A DNA stretch of 64,000 bases, from NCBI GenBank assembly GCA_937889015.1, contig CALARR010000058.1:11113-75112 (forward strand), read 5' to 3'. Below, piece after piece: positions 34,331-42,572 of the stretch. The notes under the pieces are model-generated. The model saw only the letters and a program-made list of their open reading frames with translations, did no database searches and had not been told where the DNA came from. Numbering within the stretch: position 1 is the first letter of the stretch; each line of letters begins with the position of its first letter. The translations under genes were made by a program, and so were the position numbers. Origin of the DNA: an uncultured Planctomycetales bacterium (lineage in GTDB: Bacteria; Planctomycetota; Planctomycetia; Pirellulales; Thermoguttaceae).

Positions 34331-34332
34331 AT

Positions 34333-34450
34333 CGAGGTCCGCATTGCCAATGACCGCTTCGCGGCCGCGGGAGCCCTGGATTCCAGCCGGTACGGCGGGA
34401 ATTTGGACGGAATCGCGATCATTGGCTGCGCCGGCATCAATAGGGTCTGC
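34333..34450 (+). repeat. Dispersed palindromic element family III, copy 2
   Basis: It is closely similar over about 110 bases to the element inside 23646-23818: GAGGTCCGCATTGCCAATGA at the left, a central GGATTCCAGCCG hairpin, and CGATCATTGGCTGCGCCGGC at the right. GCCAATGA and TCATTGGC are inverted relative to each other. Confidence 0.8.
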
Positions 34451-34475
34451 CGGCCGGAGGTGGGTCGAACTGCGG

Positions 34476-34495
34476 TGGGGGCGATGTCGCCCCCA
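34476..34495 (-). terminator. Hairpin downstream of the ABC permease gene
   Basis: TGGGGGCGA and TCGCCCCCA form a perfect 9-bp stem with a two-base loop, 17 bases past the permease stop on the minus strand. There is no U tract, so termination is only possible; it may instead be a REP relic. Confidence 0.35.
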
Positions 34496-34512
34496 ATTCG
34501 CCGGTCTGGGCG

Positions 34513-35484
34513 CTAGCCCAGGTCCCGCCCTTCGAACAACAGCAGCGCCAGGATCATGGCCATGGCGCTGTATAGCAGACAATAGCCGCCGGCCACCGCC
34601 AGATAGTCCAGCGGCACCACCTGGCCCGTGGCCACCGCCGCCTGGATATTGAAGTGTTCCAGCACCGGCAGCACCGTGGTGAACAGCCGGGCCATGAAAC
34701 GCACCGGATCGATATTCTGCGCGCTGGACTGCAGGAGCAGGGGTGAGAGGTGCCCCAACACGTAGACCGAAGCGCAGATAATCAGGTTCGGCACGATCGG
34801 CAGCCGTGTGGAGACCGCCACACTGATGGAAGCCAGCACGACCGCTTCCATGAACGACAGCACCAACCCGGGCACGATCTTCTGGACTTCCGTCATGCAC
34901 TGGCTGGTCGTGGGGGGTGGAAGGGCCGATTCGCGCGCGTCGTAGACCACCTTGTACGACACGGTCGCCAGGAAGATCGCTCCCAGCACAATGAAGAGGA
35001 TCGCCACCGGGCCAAGGATCCCCAGGAACTTGCCCAGGATGAACTGCCAGCGGGCAATCGGTTTGGAGAGGAGCGTGAGGGCCGTGCGCCCATCGATTTC
35101 GTCGGCGATCGAAGTGCTCGCGGTCCACAGGGCCAGAATCGTCGCGAGGACCATAATCAGCGTCAGGCCCTCATCCTTCACGACCTTGATGTCTTCGCCG
35201 AAGGTGTTGTACGGGATGACGAGGAAGAGGAGCAGCGCAAAGGTGCCGATCACCAGCAGCAACCAGAACAGCGGCTGCCACAAGGCCTCCTTGGTGGTGG
35301 TCCAGACGATCGCCGCGAGGCGGGGGGTCGCCGCTCGCAGCAACATGGCCACGGCCCACAGCAGGACGGCTGCCGCGACTCCACCGGCTGCCACGACCAC
35401 GCACGGCTTAAGCCAGGTGGGCAGAAAGTAGAGAAGGTCTTCAAACCACAGCGCGTCTTCGGCGGCGAGTATCGGCCAGATCAT
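34513..35484 (-). CDS. ABC-2-type transporter permease
   Basis: The 323-residue inner-membrane protein has about seven hydrophobic segments: LKPCVVVAAGGVAAAVLLWAV, PLFWLLLVIGTFALLLFLVI, LTLIMVLATILALWTASTSI, FLGILGPVAILFIVLGAIFL, VLSFMEAVVLASISVAV, LIICASVYVLGHLSPLL and YLAVAGGYCLLYSAMAMILA. The loop ADEIDGRTALTLLSKPIARWQFILGK is the ABC-2 family signature preceding helix 4. Such permeases pair with an ATPase to export drugs, polysaccharide or lipid, or serve gliding-type (GldF) systems. No ATPase gene is next to it in this window, so the partner and substrate are open. The start is ATG 35484, with no strong ribosome-binding site. Confidence 0.86.
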   Translation of the reverse strand: MIWPILAAEDALWFEDLLYFLPTWLKPCVVVAAGGVAAAVLLWAVAMLLRAATPRLAAIVWTTTKEALWQPLFWLLLVIGTFALLLFLVIPYNTFGEDIKVVKDEGLTLIMVLATILALWTASTSIADEIDGRTALTLLSKPIARWQFILGKFLGILGPVAILFIVLGAIFLATVSYKVVYDARESALPPPTTSQCMTEVQKIVPGLVLSFMEAVVLASISVAVSTRLPIVPNLIICASVYVLGHLSPLLLQSSAQNIDPVRFMARLFTTVLPVLEHFNIQAAVATGQVVPLDYLAVAGGYCLLYSAMAMILALLLFEGRDLG

Positions 35485-35700
35485 GCAACATTACTCTCGC
35501 TGTCAAGGCAGTCGATGCCGGTCGCGGAACGGTCGCTGCCAGTCTTATGATCTTCAGAAAAGGAACGCAACACGCAGGTGGCGCTTGTACCGAGAAACCG
35601 GGCTCCCGCTGGTCGCCCTCGTTGCACTGCTTGTCTGAGGGTCAATAGGTCGCTAAGCGCATCGGAATCACTAGGATGGCCTACGCCGGTAAGCCTGGGG

Positions 35701-35988
35701 TTAGAAGCGGATTTCGAACTGGTGAAACTGGCCCGTGGCGGGTAAGGCGTTCTGCTGAATACCGGCAATATAGTGCCCCAAGGCCGATTGGATGGCGGCC
35801 AGGAACCGTTCCACTTCGGTCGGGACCCCCTCCACCACGACTTCCACACGCCCGTCGCGTATGTTCCGCACAAAGCCGGCCACTTGGTAGTCCTGGGCCA
35901 GGTTGCGGGTCGTGTAGCGGAAGCCGACGCCTTGCACCCTGCCTGAGTAGTAGGTCTCGCGTCGTTGTGGGGCTTCGTCTTCGTTCAC
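35701..35988 (-). CDS. acyP: Acylphosphatase
   Basis: Acylphosphatase hydrolyses the carboxyl-phosphate bond of acylphosphates such as 1,3-bisphosphoglycerate and carbamoyl phosphate. The core is clear: YYSGRVQGVGFRYTTRNLA, containing the phosphate loop and catalytic Arg of the G-x-VQGVGFR motif, then VAGFVRNIRDGRVEVVVEG with the catalytic Asn. Starting at GTG 35988 gives 95 residues, the normal family size. The frame continues up to ATG 36045 and ATG 36099, adding up to 37 residues with no family similarity, and none of these starts has a decisive ribosome-binding site. The identification is firm; the N-terminus is uncertain. Confidence 0.88.
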   Translation of the reverse strand: MNEDEAPQRRETYYSGRVQGVGFRYTTRNLAQDYQVAGFVRNIRDGRVEVVVEGVPTEVERFLAAIQSALGHYIAGIQQNALPATGQFHQFEIRF

Positions 35989-36391
35989 TCCGGCCTGTTC
36001 CTGCGGGCACCGCGCCCCTTGCCGATCCCGAGGCTTCCCCCTCATCGCCTCAAGGGCGGAATCTGCAGGATCATTGTGTTGCGATTCAATATAGGGCATT
36101 TGAAACAGCGCTGCCAGGGTCCAGATCGCGCGCCGAATCGTCTGTTATCGGTCGACAGGGAGCGGACACTTGAGAAACGAGACTGGGGCTACTGCCTGTT
36201 TTTTGTGCAACCGCGCCTCTGCTGAATCTCGCGGCATGGTTGCACAAAAAGACGGCGTTGCTGGGGCCGTGCCATAAGTGCTATCACTGCAAGGATCTGC
36301 AGCGAGCCCTTGACTTCCGTTCATCATTGCCACGAGTTGGTGACTATTCCCGAACTCCTATATCCACTCGTGTCCGCCATGGAGACAAGCA
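35989..36391. other. Intergenic region with a 13-bp inverted repeat
   Basis: If acylphosphatase starts at its core domain, about 400 bases remain before the ribbon-helix-helix gene. The only structure seen is the inverted repeat at 36200-36250. Confidence 0.4.
36200..36250. promoter_or_regulatory. Perfect 13-bp inverted repeat upstream of the ribbon-helix-helix gene
   Basis: TTTTTGTGCAACC (36200-36212) and GGTTGCACAAAAA (36238-36250) are exact reverse complements with 25 bases between. The T run is on the 5' side and the A run on the 3' side, the reverse of an intrinsic terminator. It lies 142 bases upstream of the gene at 36392. Operator or element-end function is inferred. Confidence 0.55.
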
Positions 36392-36811
36392 ATGATTGAG
36401 ATTCACCGCGAACAGGAGGTTCTAGACTCGGCACGGAAGCTGTTTCACGGCGGAGCGGACTGGGTCACGCTCTATCGGGAAGTCCTGGGAGTGCGGGGGC
36501 TGATCCGCCGCCTGTTCCCCACGCACCAAGAACTCACGCAATTTGAGCAGACCGAGGCCTATCAGGAAATCCAGCTCATGCTGCGGGAACTGCGTCAGAG
36601 AGGCGTGGCTGCGGGAGCCGGGCTCGAACCGACACGGGTGATCACCGTTCGCCTGCCCCGGAGCCTGCACGACGCCCTGAAGACCGAGGCTCACGAGCAC
36701 GAGACGAGCATGAACAAGCTCTGTATCTCGAAACTCCTACAATTCATCGACAAGCGTCTGGTTCCGACCGACAGTTCAGTTTTGGAGGACGAGCCTGCCC
36801 CGACCGAGTAG
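36392..36811 (+). CDS. Ribbon-helix-helix (HicB/CopG-like) DNA-binding protein
   Basis: GGAGA lies seven bases before ATG 36392. The 139-residue protein has a charged helical N-terminus (residues 1-75, with a possible coiled coil in LMLRELRQR). A ribbon-helix-helix motif follows at residues 82-116: RVITVRLPRSLHDALKTEAH as strand and first helix, then ETSMNKLCISKLL as second helix. RHH proteins of this type serve as antitoxins (HicB, CopG, ParD) or as autorepressors. No toxin gene is adjacent: the downstream gene is a convergent sulfatase, and upstream is the divergent acylphosphatase gene. It may therefore be an orphan regulator. A 13-bp inverted repeat 142 bases upstream could be its operator. 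Confidence 0.78.
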   Translation: MIEIHREQEVLDSARKLFHGGADWVTLYREVLGVRGLIRRLFPTHQELTQFEQTEAYQEIQLMLRELRQRGVAAGAGLEPTRVITVRLPRSLHDALKTEAHEHETSMNKLCISKLLQFIDKRLVPTDSSVLEDEPAPTE

Positions 36812-36900
36812 CGAAGTTCGGCAAGCCCTCGATCGCCGCTGGGCCAGGAGGCACCGAGCCGAGCAGGTCCACGGCGGTGTCGCGTACGCGCTGGAGAGGG

Positions 36901-38358
36901 TTATTTCTCGTTCTGAGCGGACGGCTTTCGAGTCTTCTTTCGTACGGTCAGCCCCAGGCCGGTTTTGCGGTCGTAACGGTCCGCTGAAAGAGGGGTCGGT
37001 CGGAAGTCCTCGGTGTACTTCTGCCAGATCAAGAGCATTCGCCGCATTTCCTCCAAGACGGGCCGCAGGGTGGGATCGCCGGCGAGGTTGTGGAGTTCGT
37101 GCGGGTCGGATTCGGTGTCGTAGAGTTCTTCCTCGGGCGAAGGCTGAGCAAAACAGCTCATCTGCTCTGGCCGCAGCTTGCCTTGTTCTCGCAGGGTCTG
37201 CATGGCCTGGAAGGTGGCGCTGCGCACGGCGTCGGCCGGAGGCGTGTGGGGCATTTCTGGCACGTCGTTGCGCACATAGCGGTAGCGAACGCAACGGATC
37301 GATCGCTCGTAGGCCATGTAGTCGTGCCAGTTGTGCTCGGAGTAGGCGTATTGCCGCACGGTGGCCAAGGGGTTGAACAGCACAGGCACGAGGCTTGTGC
37401 CTTGCATGGCCGAATGAGGCGCAATGCCCCCCAACTCCAATATGGTCGGGGCCAGATCTACTGTACTGACCAGGCTCTTGCTGCGGGAACCGGGCACAAC
37501 CAGGCCCGGCATACGCACGATCAAGGGGGTGCGCACACCGCTGTCCAGGACCCGGGTCTTGCAGCGTGGAAAGGGGCGACCGTTGTCCGACAGGAAGGCC
37601 ACCAACGTGTTGTCCAGCACCTCTTGTTCGCGCAACTCGTCCAGCACCTGGCCCACGTTCTGGTCGAGCCGGGCGATTTCGTCGTAGTACAGGGCCAGGT
37701 CTTGCCGCACTTCGGGAACGTCCGGCAGGTAAGGCGGAACCTGCACCTCCGCCGGTTTGTGGGGCGCGTGGATGGCGTCAGGCAGGTAGGGCCGGTGCGG
37801 ATCGCTGGAGGCCAGCCAGAGGAAGAAGGGCTTGTCCTGGGGGCGATCGCGCAGCAGCGAAAGCCAATCTGCATAGCTGCCGGCTCCGCCTCCTTCGCGC
37901 ACCATGTCGAACTTGGATTTGGCCGCCGGCCCCAGGTGCCACTTGCCCGCCGCCGCCGTGAAATAACCTGCGTCGCGCAGCAGTTGCGAAAGGGTGACTT
38001 GCTCGGCAGGCAACGGCATGTGCAACTCCGGCGCGCCGGTGGCATGCGGATAGCGGCCGGTGAGGATGCTGGCGCGGCTGGGGCTGCAGGAACTGCAGGT
38101 GAGGAAGGCCTTCTCGAAGAGCATCCCTTCCTTGGCCAATCGCGACAGGTTGGGGGTCTGCACGTGGCGATTGCCATACGGCGCACAGTCGTCCCAGCCC
38201 ATGTCGTCGGCGACGATGATCACGAAATTCGTGGGCTTCGCCTCACCGCGCGCCCCGTCCGGACAACCGAACGCCAGCAGGACGCTGGCCGCTGCGATGA
38301 CCGCGATTTGCCGGAAGCCGCTTGAGGATGGGTTTTGGGATGGGGTCTTAACAGGCAT
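36901..38358 (-). CDS. Secreted type I sulfatase (arylsulfatase family)
   Basis: ATG 38358 (MPVKTPSQNP) leads a signal peptide with core IAVIAAASVLLAFG; the longer frame to 38682 adds non-signal sequence. The 485-residue enzyme shows NFVIIVADDMGWDD (metal-binding Asp pair) and the sulfatase signature CSPSRASILTGRYP, in which Cys91 would be matured to formylglycine. GKWHLGP and VAFLSDNGRPFP complete the metal and sulfate site. It hydrolyses a sulfate ester outside the cytoplasm, plausibly from sulfated polysaccharide, which fits planctomycete ecology. Because it has a CxPSR site it needs an activating enzyme; the FGE-like protein at 28914 is only a distant candidate. It converges on the RHH gene. 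Confidence 0.93.
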   Translation of the reverse strand: MPVKTPSQNPSSSGFRQIAVIAAASVLLAFGCPDGARGEAKPTNFVIIVADDMGWDDCAPYGNRHVQTPNLSRLAKEGMLFEKAFLTCSSCSPSRASILTGRYPHATGAPELHMPLPAEQVTLSQLLRDAGYFTAAAGKWHLGPAAKSKFDMVREGGGAGSYADWLSLLRDRPQDKPFFLWLASSDPHRPYLPDAIHAPHKPAEVQVPPYLPDVPEVRQDLALYYDEIARLDQNVGQVLDELREQEVLDNTLVAFLSDNGRPFPRCKTRVLDSGVRTPLIVRMPGLVVPGSRSKSLVSTVDLAPTILELGGIAPHSAMQGTSLVPVLFNPLATVRQYAYSEHNWHDYMAYERSIRCVRYRYVRNDVPEMPHTPPADAVRSATFQAMQTLREQGKLRPEQMSCFAQPSPEEELYDTESDPHELHNLAGDPTLRPVLEEMRRMLLIWQKYTEDFRPTPLSADRYDRKTGLGLTVRKKTRKPSAQNEK

Positions 38359-38790
38359 CGCGATGCCAACGTCAGCAGTGGGAGGAAGCGGCGGGCACGG
38401 GGCGAACATTGGGCGGGACCCAGCCAAGTCGCTCTGCGGCGCCGACCGCCTTGTTCGTGCGGCCAGCCCCAGGCGAGGGCCAGGGGGCATGTTGGGGCGG
38501 TGGGTCGACCAATCGCCCTCCAGACCATAGCACCTAGGCCTTTGCCGTGCAAGGGTTTGGGCTCGAATCAACCAGATTTTGCCGCCCGTTTCCAGGGTGC
38601 ATCGGCACTTGACTCCTGCGAGACGCCCGGACGGGCGGTGGCCGTGCGGGTCTGGCGATCGGCACGTGGCGCGCGTTGACACCTCTGCCTGTGCTGACTA
38701 GGGTAGTGGTCTTCCGGAAATTGCCCGGCGAATCGAGCCTTGGGTCGCTGCGGGTGATGGCCGGTCGGGCCTCGAAGGAGACAGTCCATT
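38359..38790. other. Divergent intergenic region between sulfatase and SDR, no gene seen
   Basis: These 432 bases must contain the promoters of two divergent genes. I see no repeat and no well-formed promoter. Confidence 0.35.
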
Positions 38791-39567
38791 ATGTCGCAGA
38801 TTCCCGCTGCTCTGGTCACGGGCGCATCCCGTGGTATTGGTCGTGCGATTGCCGAGAGGTTGGCCAGCTTGGGGTATGCCCTGGCCGTCAACTACGCGAC
38901 TCGGCCCGACGCCGCCGACGAAGTGGTCAAGGCGATTCAATCCCGTGGAGGACGCGCCGTCGCGATCCGCGGCAACGTGGGCGCCGCCCCGGACCGCCAG
39001 CAGTTGCTCCAGCAGACTCTGGCCGAATTCGGCCGACTGGACGTGCTGGTCAACAACGCGGGAATCACCTCTCAGGGGCGAAAGGACGTGTTGGAGGCTA
39101 CGGAAGAAAGCTGGGACCTGGTCTTCGACACCAATCTCAAGGGGCCATTCTTTCTCACCCAAGCGGTGGCCAAGGCCATGATCGAACTGATCGGGCAGAA
39201 ACGGATTCCGGCGGCAAAGATCGTCAATATCTCCTCGATTTCGGCCTATGCTGTCTCCACCAATCGGGCCGATTACTGCATGACCAAGGCCGCGCTGGGC
39301 ATGATGACCCAACTCTATGCCACACGGCTGGCCGACGACGGAATCCAGGTCTTCGAGGTGTGCCCAGGCGTCATCGAAAGCGACATGACGGCCCCGGTGA
39401 AGGCCAAGTACGACCAACTGATCGCCGAAGGCCTGTGGCCGATTCGGCGTTGGGGTCGCCCCGACGATGTTGCTGAGGCCGTGGCTGCGATCGTGTCGGG
39501 AAATTTTCCGTTCACCACCGGGCAACGCTTCGACGTCGACGGCGGGTTCCACATCCGTCGGTTGTAG
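38791..39567 (+). CDS. Short-chain dehydrogenase (3-ketoacyl-ACP reductase-like)
   Basis: AAGGAG lies about 11 bases before ATG 38791. The 258-residue cytoplasmic enzyme has the classical SDR motifs: TGASRGIGRA (NAD(P) binding, residues 10-19), NNAG in VLVNNAGIT, Ser in VNISSISAY, and YCMTK carrying the catalytic Tyr and Lys. CPGVIESDMT and a C-terminal TGQRFDVDGGFHIRRL close the fold. The family resembles FabG, but a lone SDR next to a sulfatase could equally be a sugar or polyol dehydrogenase. FabG function is uncertain because no acp or fab genes are nearby. It is divergent from the sulfatase gene. Confidence 0.92.
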   Translation: MSQIPAALVTGASRGIGRAIAERLASLGYALAVNYATRPDAADEVVKAIQSRGGRAVAIRGNVGAAPDRQQLLQQTLAEFGRLDVLVNNAGITSQGRKDVLEATEESWDLVFDTNLKGPFFLTQAVAKAMIELIGQKRIPAAKIVNISSISAYAVSTNRADYCMTKAALGMMTQLYATRLADDGIQVFEVCPGVIESDMTAPVKAKYDQLIAEGLWPIRRWGRPDDVAEAVAAIVSGNFPFTTGQRFDVDGGFHIRRL

Positions 39568-39825
39568 TCCCGAGGGGGCGCTGGCGATTCCCTGCGGTCC
39601 GGCGTGGAGTGCCCACGGGGGCTTCATGTCCGGTGCCGATGTCCTTGCTGACGGCTGATAGCTGGCAGTCCGGCTCCTGCCGGACTGTGCTGGTTGGGCA
39701 GGCCCTGCGGATTGAGCTAAATATTCTGGCTTCTGCGGGCCGATCCTAGGTATGAGGCAAGGATACCCCCGGGGGATCGTTTTCGTATCGGTCCTACCCC
39801 GTCAGTCAGGAAGGCAGGGGCCCCC

Positions 39826-40488
39826 GTGCGTGTGTGTTGTTTCAGAATGTTGTTCGTGGCACTAGCCGGCGTCTTTTTAGCCGGTGGTTGTTCGCCGCAT
39901 CGCACGTATTGGGCGCGGGGAGAGTGGTCCGTTCGTTGGGGCCATCCTTGTCAGCAGACCACGGTGCCTCAAGGCGACGAGGAGGCGCGTCCCGCACAAG
40001 ACGCGGAGGCGTCATGTCCCCCGCCGTCCGAGGTGGTGTGTGAAGGGGGGAAGCGGGCCTGTGGACGGTGTCGGCGTTGTCTCGGTTGGGCCCATGGACT
40101 AGCGAAGAAGGCCTCGGAACCGGAAGTGGTTGCGGCCGGGTACCGCCATCCCAACCTGCATCCGGTGCCGACGCGGCCTGTGTTTGCACCTATCGAGTCC
40201 CAACCCGGCTCGATGGAGATGGTCCCTTCGTCTCCTGCCTACACGCCTGATCGGTCGCCTCCGAAACCGATTCACATGCCGACCCCTCCGGTGCCGGAAA
40301 GGCTCCCTCGCGCAACTCCGGAGTCGGAGGCCAAGAGCGACCAGGTCACCACCAGCGCTCCCCGTGAATTAGATCGGGGCGGAACCGCCGAGAGCTGGGT
40401 CTTTCGGGCCACCGGCGCGCGCGCCCTGGAATCGGGCAGTGCGTCTCGTCAGGCGGGCACTGCAGGATGGCAGTTGCGACGCTATTGA
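39826..40488 (+). CDS. Proline-rich lipoprotein of unknown function
   Basis: The 220-residue product begins MRVCCFRMLFVALAGVFLAGGCS, a lipoprotein signal with lipobox LAGGC. GTG 39826 is taken as start (GGAAGG about 15 bases upstream); ATG 39847 is an alternative that keeps the lipobox. A Cys-rich patch (CEGGKRACGRCRRC, residues about 72-85) follows, then a proline-rich stretch (HPNLHPVPTRPVFAP; KPIHMPTPPVPERLP) ending in a polar tail. HPVPTRPVF-type sequence is seen in other planctomycete secreted proteins. No enzyme motif is present. It is likely anchored in a membrane and extends into the periplasm or cell wall. Function unknown. Confidence 0.68.
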   Translation: MRVCCFRMLFVALAGVFLAGGCSPHRTYWARGEWSVRWGHPCQQTTVPQGDEEARPAQDAEASCPPPSEVVCEGGKRACGRCRRCLGWAHGLAKKASEPEVVAAGYRHPNLHPVPTRPVFAPIESQPGSMEMVPSSPAYTPDRSPPKPIHMPTPPVPERLPRATPESEAKSDQVTTSAPRELDRGGTAESWVFRATGARALESGSASRQAGTAGWQLRRY

Positions 40489-40503
40489 TGCGGGGGCAGT
40501 CTA

Positions 40504-40584
40504 AGAGCCGGTCCCAGAACCTTGTTGGCAGCTCAGTCTTGCTGGGCCGCCCGACGTGGCTGGGGTGGTTCTGGGATCGGTTCC
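40504..40584 (+). repeat. Dispersed intergenic element family I, copy A (with terminal inverted repeats)
   Basis: CCGGTCCCAGAA (40508-40519) and TTCTGGGATCGG (40569-40580) are inverted repeats with one mismatch. The core CTGGGCCGCCCGACGTGG is shared with copies at 15640 (reverse) and 63747. Size is about 80 bases. Confidence 0.8.
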
Positions 40585-40680
40585 AAGATCGCCATTCCGG
40601 GCGGATTCCCGCGGATGCGGCTGGAATCCGGGGCTCGCGCAGCCGCGGACCGATCATTATTGGATGTCAGAAAGGGAATG
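40585..40680 (-). repeat. Divergent, inverted copy of dispersed element family III
   Basis: Read on the minus strand, GATCGGTCCGCGGCTGCGCG and GGATTCCAGCCG align with the family III copies at 23646 and 34333. The match is weaker at the right-hand end. It abuts family I copy A. Confidence 0.5.
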
Positions 40681-40777
40681 TCGCAGTTGTCGGGCTCGTT
40701 GCCCAGGAAAGCCGGCCTTCCGATGGTCGGCCTCACGGCATTACTTACCTGAGACGCAATAGCTATGCGGACCGCAA

Positions 40778-40873
40778 TAGTGCGTGTCGCAAACACGCGT
40801 AGCGTTCCCGGCGGCGTGTCGCCACGCGGTTCCCAAAGGGAAAGAGCCGCTGCGGGTGTCTGAAACGGGCTCT
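40778..40873 (+). repeat. Dispersed intergenic element family II, copy 2
   Basis: TAGTGCGTGTCGCA, AGCGTTCCCGGCGGCGTGTC and GAAACGGGCTC are shared with the copy at 42479-42572, and less perfectly with 34237-34330. Confidence 0.82.
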
Positions 40874-41104
40874 CATCCGGGCGGCTCGCGGTCGTCTCTC
40901 TATTCTGGCCAGTCTCTCTATCTCTGCAGACAATTGGGAAGCTGGGGGCTCTGTACGGGTGGTACCCCAGGCGGTCAAGGCGTTCGATTGCAAGGACCGA
41001 TGAACTCTGGGTGTCATCGCGCGGGGGCGACGGGGACGTCTGTTGCTCGGCGTGCGGTGGGTGCGGAAGCTCACGTTCCAGTCAACCCTCTGCGTTAGGC
41101 TCCC

Positions 41105-42481
41105 ATGCTCGACCGACCCGCACGGAAGCAAGTATCAGGCCGCGCCAGCATTTTTTGTTTGCCTGCCAGCCTGTGTTTCCTGAGCTTCCTGGTTTCTGTA
41201 TCTTACGCTTCTGAGTCGCGACAAACGCCGATCGTCAAGGCGGTTCTGTCGGCGCGTGAGGCGATCGTCAATATCCGTGGCGAGAAGACGGTCAGTATCC
41301 ATTCGGCCAGCACTTCGTCGGCCACCGATTCCGCGCGCCGCGTGAACGGCATGGGAACGGGCGTGATCGTCGACGACCGCGGCTACATCATCACCAACCA
41401 CCATGTGGTGGATGGTGTGCGTGAAATCCAAGTCACGCTGGCCAATTGCGACAAGCACACCGCCAAGGTGGTTGCGCGGGATTTGGAGACCGATCTGGCG
41501 ATCATCAAGATCGATCCCAAGGGGCCGCTGAAGGTCATCCGCGTGGGGATCTCGTCGGACCTCATGGCCGGCGAATCGGTGATCGCCGTGGGCAACGCCT
41601 ACGGTTACGAGCACACCGTGACACGGGGCATCATCAGCGCTTTGCATCGGGCGGTGCAGGTCAGCGATGCCCAGTACTACGACGACCTGATCCAGACGGA
41701 TGCCAGCATCAACCCGGGCAATTCGGGCGGGCCGCTGTTGAACATCGACGGCGAGATGATCGGCATCAATGTGGCGGTTCGAGCGGGGGCCCAGGGAATT
41801 GGTTTTGCGATTCCCGTGGACAAGGTCATGAGTGTCGCCGCGGACTTGCTGGCCAACAGCAACTCGCGGCGCGCTTGGCACGGTCTGGCGTTGGCCAAGG
41901 CCAAGCCGGCGGAAAAGGGCGTGGTCGTGGCCTCGGTGGAACCCGACAGCCCCGCGGCAGAAGCGGGAGTGAAGGTCGGCGACCGGATCACGGCCGTCAA
42001 CGATATCGATATTGTGCGTCCCTTGGATTTCCACCGGGCTGTGCTGGACCTGAAAGCCGGCGAGCAGTTGGAGTTCGGCATCCAGCGCAAGGACGAGCGG
42101 ATTGCGATGAGCCTGACGCTCTCCGACCCCACGACGGAAACCAAGTCCGTTTCGCAACCTGGCTGGGAAGTGTTGGGGTTGGAGTTGAAACCGATCCCCA
42201 CCGAGGATTTCCGGCAGACGTTCCAGACGCGCTATCGCGGCGGTTTGACCGTGAGCAACGTGCGGCCCGAAAGCCCCGCCGCCAACCAGGGCATTCGCCG
42301 CGGGGACGTGCTGGTGGGGATGCACATTTGGGAGACGATCTCGCTGGACAACGTCTCGTACATCCTCAACCGTCCCGACTTCACCACGCTCAACCCGGTG
42401 AAGTTCTTCATCCTGCGCGGCAACGAGACGCTCTACGGCTACATTCCGGTGGCCATGAAGAAGACCTCGACCGAGAACTAG
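41105..42481 (+). CDS. DegP/HtrA-family serine protease with two PDZ domains
   Basis: The 458-residue protein has a signal peptide (FCLPASLCFLSFLVSVSYAS) after a short basic N-terminus. The trypsin-like domain carries the complete triad: His100 in ITNHHVVD, Asp130 in LETDLAIIK and Ser207 in INPGNSGGP. Two PDZ domains follow: the first has VVVASVEPDSPAAEAGVKVGDR (residues about 275-300), and the second has LTVSNVRPESPAANQGIRRGDV near residue 380. It should degrade or refold damaged exported proteins in the periplasm. The start at ATG 41105 could be a few residues late or early. The stop codon TAG (42479-42481) is the first triplet of a family II repeat. Confidence 0.94.
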   Translation: MLDRPARKQVSGRASIFCLPASLCFLSFLVSVSYASESRQTPIVKAVLSAREAIVNIRGEKTVSIHSASTSSATDSARRVNGMGTGVIVDDRGYIITNHHVVDGVREIQVTLANCDKHTAKVVARDLETDLAIIKIDPKGPLKVIRVGISSDLMAGESVIAVGNAYGYEHTVTRGIISALHRAVQVSDAQYYDDLIQTDASINPGNSGGPLLNIDGEMIGINVAVRAGAQGIGFAIPVDKVMSVAADLLANSNSRRAWHGLALAKAKPAEKGVVVASVEPDSPAAEAGVKVGDRITAVNDIDIVRPLDFHRAVLDLKAGEQLEFGIQRKDERIAMSLTLSDPTTETKSVSQPGWEVLGLELKPIPTEDFRQTFQTRYRGGLTVSNVRPESPAANQGIRRGDVLVGMHIWETISLDNVSYILNRPDFTTLNPVKFFILRGNETLYGYIPVAMKKTSTEN

Positions 42482-42572
42482 TGCGTGTCGCACCCACGCG
42501 TAGCGTTCCCGGCGGCGTGTCGCCACGATTCCGAAAGCGAAAAGACCGCTGCAGGTGCCCGAAACGCGCTCT
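42479..42572 (+). repeat. Dispersed intergenic element family II, copy 3, spanning two convergent stop codons
   Basis: The element begins with the TAG that stops the HtrA gene and ends at GCGCTCT, overlapping the stop codon of the convergent gene (42571-42573). Its outer ends CTAGTGCG and CGCTCTAG are inverted with one mismatch. Confidence 0.82.

Larger units (their letters stand above)
34065..34512. other. Intergenic region built of dispersed repeats
   Basis: The region has 448 bases and no gene. More than half is repeat families II (34237-34330) and III (34333-34450). A hairpin follows at 34476-34495. Confidence 0.6.
40489..41104. other. Intergenic region with three stacked repeat elements
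   Basis: The region is 616 bases with no gene supported. In order it carries family I (40504-40584), an inverted divergent family III copy (about 40585-40680) and family II (40778-40873). The HtrA promoter should lie in the last 230 bases. Confidence 0.6.

Noticed and set aside
36200..36250. Rho-independent terminator
   Set aside because: The T run is on the 5' arm and the A run on the 3' arm, opposite to a terminator on either strand.
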